From positions 204,229,805-204,293,804 of the forward strand of contig RSEF01000001.1 of NCBI GenBank assembly GCA_003993805.1: a stretch of DNA of 64,000 nt, given 5' to 3'. The translations under genes and the position numbers were made by a program. A model generated the notes under the pieces. It saw only the letters and a list, made by a program, of their open reading frames with translations, made no database searches and was not told the origin of the DNA. Below, piece by piece: positions 62,995 to 64,000 of the stretch; the stretch's first letter is position 1; each line of letters begins with the position of its first letter. This stretch comes from Himantopus leucocephalus (Eukaryota > Chordata > Aves > Charadriiformes > Recurvirostridae).

Positions 62995-63086
62995 AGTGGC
63001 CCTTGCTTTTCTGTCACCATGACTACAAATCTTCTCTGTGCTCTGGCCATTTCTTGCTTCAGGTACTGTAATTTTTTTACAGTTAC
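62995..63086. repeat. Diverged repeat, copy 1
   Basis: About 92 bp starting aagtggcccttgc that recur at 63907-64000 with about 86% identity by eye (roughly 13 differences over 94 aligned positions, including one indel). Sequence to the left of the shared start is unrelated, so the left edge is sharp. The repeat family is not recognised. Confidence 0.75.
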
Positions 63087-63906
63087 TCTCTGCATTCCTT
63101 TGTACTCCCTTTAGCCTAACAAAATCAGTCTAATTGCTCTTCCATCTATCTTCCACTTCTCATATAATCGCATAGAACTCCAGATGCTCTAACGGTCTCC
63201 ACGATGCCAACCCCTTTGCGTGTATGGAGCAAGAGGGCAGGCTCAGGCTGTGTCATCAATTTCTGTGCACACCGCATCTGTTTAGCCATCCCCTGTGTAC
63301 ACAGTGATATGGGGGGAGAAAATTTAGCAGTTACTTTTTAAGAAGCCTTGTGCAATGTTGTGAAATGCAAGCAAGGACCATGTTTTCTTGGCCACTTGGA
63401 ATTTCAGAGTTTTTGCTGTTCTTCACTTCGTGTCCCTTTGAAACACCATGGTAAATCTCGGCAAATGAGAGGTGGTGTGTGCACAGAGTAGGTGATACCA
63501 CACGGCGGTACCGGTGCACTTGGAGTTATTTGTCTGGTGGCCCCTGAAACACAGCACTGCTGATCGTTCCACCCTCCTCCCCAACGCACCTGATCATCTC
63601 TGCCTGCACATTTTTAGTGGGGAAATGATTTTCTATTCTGTCCATGACTGTCCAATTTCATATCCCTCTGGGTTTTTTAATTTCTTCTCCTGAAGCCCTT
63701 GCTGCTATGACATATTCATTCTGCCTCATATAAACTTTTTCCAATGTAAAAGTATTAGTTCTCTCTAGATCTGCTTTCAGTACTTCTTCTATTTTTTCTG
63801 GGCTTGGGGAGGATATTTCTCTTCTTTCGTTGTATTTCATATAACGGGTCTCTCATTAAAGGCCTAATCTGAAGCTTTTGGTGTCTGTCTCAGCATCTTC
63901 TTCCTG
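63087..63906. other. Intergenic DNA between the two repeat copies
   Basis: About 820 bp with no recognised gene or element. Confidence 0.6.
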
Positions 63907-64000
63907 AAGTGGCCCTTGCTTTTTCTATCACCATGACTACAATGCTTCTCTATGCTGTGGCCATGACTTGCTTCAGCTCCTGTAATTTCCTGACAGTTAC
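63907..64000. repeat. Diverged repeat, copy 2 (cut by window end)
   Basis: The second copy of the unit at 62995-63086, in the same orientation. It reaches the last base of the window still matching (cagttac), so it probably continues to the right. The distance between copy starts is 912 bp. Confidence 0.75.

Noticed and set aside
54451..64000. SAP18 or SKA3 upstream of LATS2
   Set aside because: No frame on either strand resembles these proteins; they probably lie beyond the window.

Overview
The window is vertebrate nuclear DNA, most likely from a bird. It carries one recognisable gene, LATS2 (large tumour suppressor kinase 2, the terminal kinase of the Hippo pathway), which runs on the minus strand and fills roughly positions 2,970 to 54,150. 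Avian origin is inferred from a CR1-type LINE end at about 2,078-2,113, the very low interspersed-repeat density, the compact introns and a protein close to the LATS2 family. A galliform is plausible but not shown. The sequence is a draft assembly: there are two 100-N gaps, several single Ns, and four places where a single N sits between two near-identical copies of the same 33-55 bp, which look like unmerged contig ends.

Layout from left to right. 1-2,990 is intergenic, 3' of LATS2, and holds two of the artefactual duplications, the CR1 end and a gap. About 2,970-5,133 is the LATS2 3' UTR, with a proximal AATAAA, a possible distal ATTAAA and two perfect 8-mer sites for the miR-302/372/373 seed. 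Seven coding exons follow (exon 8 at 5,134-5,628 back to exon 2 at 48,865-49,203). All six coding junctions have GT/AG ends and consistent phases, and they give a 1,125-residue protein, 37 longer than human LATS2 (1,088). The UBA domain, PPxY motif, MOB1-binding region, complete AGC kinase, activation-loop serine (S909) and hydrophobic-motif threonine (T1078) are all present. Intron 2 is 31.7 kb and holds no gene I can support. Exon 2 probably starts at 49,429 and carries a 50-codon upstream ORF just before the LATS2 start codon. A CpG island at about 53,160-54,450 holds the presumed non-coding exon 1 (donor at 53,870), Sp1-type GC boxes, a CACGTG E-box and two CATTCCA TEAD motifs. From about 54,450 to 64,000 is upstream intergenic DNA with no recognisable gene; it contains a 30-bp G run and a diverged repeat pair at 62,995 and 63,907.

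How the parts fit together. LATS2 is the YAP/TAZ kinase and is itself a known YAP/TEAD target. The two promoter TEAD motifs fit that negative feedback, the uORF-rich 5' leader suggests translational damping, and the 3' UTR has the sites expected of a miR-302/372 target. I found no sign of a wholly new system; the 5' leader uORF arrangement is the least explained signal. The neighbours expected from the mammalian order (XPO4 and SAP18) are not recognisable here.
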